Below are positions 5,064 to 6,210 of a stretch of 6,210 bases of DNA, in pieces. How positions within the stretch are numbered: the stretch's first letter is position 1; each line of letters starts with the position of its first letter. This DNA comes from an uncultured Clostridia bacterium (GTDB lineage: Bacteria > Bacillota > Clostridia > Oscillospirales > Acutalibacteraceae). The translations under genes were made by a program, and so were the position numbers. The notes under the pieces were generated by a model, which did not search any database, was not told where the DNA came from, and saw only the letters and a program-made list of their open reading frames with translations. The stretch is taken from contig CAMUZD010000107.1 of assembly GCA_947165115.1 (NCBI GenBank), positions 1 through 6,210 of the forward strand. Reading direction: 5' to 3'.

Positions 5064-6210
5064 GGATAAGAATATACACAAGGTGCTCGTTATCGGCTCC
5101 GGTCCGATAGTTATCGGCCAGGCGGCTGAATTCGACTATGCAGGCGCTCAGGCCTGCCGCGTTCTGCGCGAAGAAGGCATTAACGTTGTGCTCGTCAACT
5201 CCAACCCCGCAACCATTATGACCGATAAGCATCTCGCGGATGAGATTTATCTTGAGCCGCTGAATGCCAAGACGGTCCGCAGAATTATAGCGAAGGAGCG
5301 CCCCGACGGCCTCATCGCGGGTCTCGGCGGTCAGACCGGTCTTACCATAGCGATGCAGCTCACCAGAGACGGCACTCTGCAGAAATACGGCGTGCGTCTG
5401 CTCGGCACGGGCATTGACGCCATAGACAAAGCCGAGGACAGAGAGCTCTTCCGTGAGACGATGCAGGAAATCGGCCAGCCTGTCGTTCCTTCGGAAACCT
5501 GTAACGATGTTGAGAACGCTCTGCGTATAGCGAAAGAAATCGGCTATCCAGTTATAGTCCGTCCCGCTTTCACTCTCGGCGGCACAGGCGGCGGTATTGC
5601 AGATACGGAAGAAGAGCTTAAAATCATAGCCCGCACCGGTCTCGATATGTCCCCGATTACCCAGATTCTCGTTGAGAAATGCATCTCCGGCTGGAAGGAA
5701 ATCGAGTTTGAGACCATGCGCGATGCCGCTGGCAACGCAATCGCTGTCTGCTCAATGGAGAACTTCGACCCCGTAGGTATTCATACGGGCGACTCAATCG
5801 TTGCCGCTCCCGCGCTCACTCTCGCGGATAAAGAATACCAGATGCTCCGCACGGCGTCTCTCGATATAGTATCGTCAATCGGAATCATCGGCGGCTGCAA
5901 CTGTCAGTTTGCTCTCAATCCCGACAGCTTCGAATACGCCGTAATCGAGGTCAACCCCAGAGTTTCGCGTTCTTCGGCTCTCGCTTCAAAGGCGACCGGT
6001 TACCCGATTGCTAAGATGACCACACGCCTTGCTCTCGGCTATAATCTTGATGAAATCAAGAATGATATCACGGGAAAGACCTGCGCCTGCTTCGAGCCGA
6101 CTATCGACTATATCGTAGTCAAATTCCCGAAGTGGCCGTTTGATAAATTAGCGGGCTCTTCAAGAAAACTCGGAACCCAGATGAAGGCGACCGGCGAAGT
6201 CATGGCTATC
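5056..6210 (+). CDS. carB: Carbamoyl-phosphate synthase, large subunit, N-terminal part (runs off the window)
   Basis: The first 385 residues of the roughly 1070-residue synthase subunit; the frame stays open to the last base. This half makes carboxyphosphate from bicarbonate and ATP, then carbamate with ammonia from CarA. Seen here: the pre-ATP-grasp fold with IGSGPIVIGQAAEFDYAGAQA (13-33), then ATP-grasp residues lining up with E. coli: R129 (AEDRELF), R169 (VRPAFTLGGTGGG, 168-180), E215 and E217 (GWKEIEFE), H243, Q284, and E298/N300 in IEVNPRVSRSSALASKATGYP. All key residues are kept. Start ATG 5056 lies inside the end of carA (ATGCCTAA, 8-base overlap), with a weak GGTGAG (5046-5051) upstream, and gives the normal N-terminus MPKDKNIHKVLVIG. 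The second ATP-grasp half and the allosteric domain, which would show what regulates it, are outside the window. Confidence 0.97.
   Translation, partial: MPKDKNIHKVLVIGSGPIVIGQAAEFDYAGAQACRVLREEGINVVLVNSNPATIMTDKHLADEIYLEPLNAKTVRRIIAKERPDGLIAGLGGQTGLTIAMQLTRDGTLQKYGVRLLGTGIDAIDKAEDRELFRETMQEIGQPVVPSETCNDVENALRIAKEIGYPVIVRPAFTLGGTGGGIADTEEELKIIARTGLDMSPITQILVEKCISGWKEIEFETMRDAAGNAIAVCSMENFDPVGIHTGDSIVAAPALTLADKEYQMLRTASLDIVSSIGIIGGCNCQFALNPDSFEYAVIEVNPRVSRSSALASKATGYPIAKMTTRLALGYNLDEIKNDITGKTCACFEPTIDYIVVKFPKWPFDKLAGSSRKLGTQMKATGEVMAI

Overview
The window reads as an ordinary stretch of a bacterial chromosome, most likely from an anaerobic, low-to-mid GC Firmicute of the Clostridia type. This rests on strong AAGGAG/GGAGG ribosome binding sites at short spacing, AT-rich intergenic DNA, near-consensus sigma-A promoters, and the look of the argF, carA and oligo-1,6-glucosidase proteins. 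That assignment is inference from style and similarity; no taxonomic marker is present. All genes lie on the + strand, in three consecutive transcription units.

Unit 1 (left edge to about 1351) holds the last 213 residues of a GH13 oligo-1,6-glucosidase-type enzyme, followed after 13 bases by a complete 218-residue aquaporin with a water-selective (AqpZ-like) filter. A hairpin terminator closes the unit. Unit 2 (about 1377-2814) has its own promoter and encodes two multi-pass membrane proteins 9 bases apart: a YhhN/TMEM86 (lysoplasmalogenase-family) protein and a hemolysin III/PAQR-family protein. Both belong to families linked to hydrolysis of lipids or lipid-like substrates.

Unit 3 (about 2887 to the right edge) starts with a perfect TTGACA-18-TATAAT promoter covered by ArgR/AhrC-like palindromes. 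It runs argF, then carA, then carB, which is cut by the window edge. CarA and CarB make carbamoyl phosphate from glutamine, bicarbonate and ATP. ArgF joins it to ornithine to give citrulline, so the operon covers the middle of arginine biosynthesis, and the operator-like sites suggest arginine repression.

No RNA gene, mobile element, CRISPR array or unfamiliar gene system was found. The points most worth a second look are the phased operator-like sites at argF, the YhhN-HlyIII pair, and the aquaporin beside a glucosidase with a cysteine in its pore loop.
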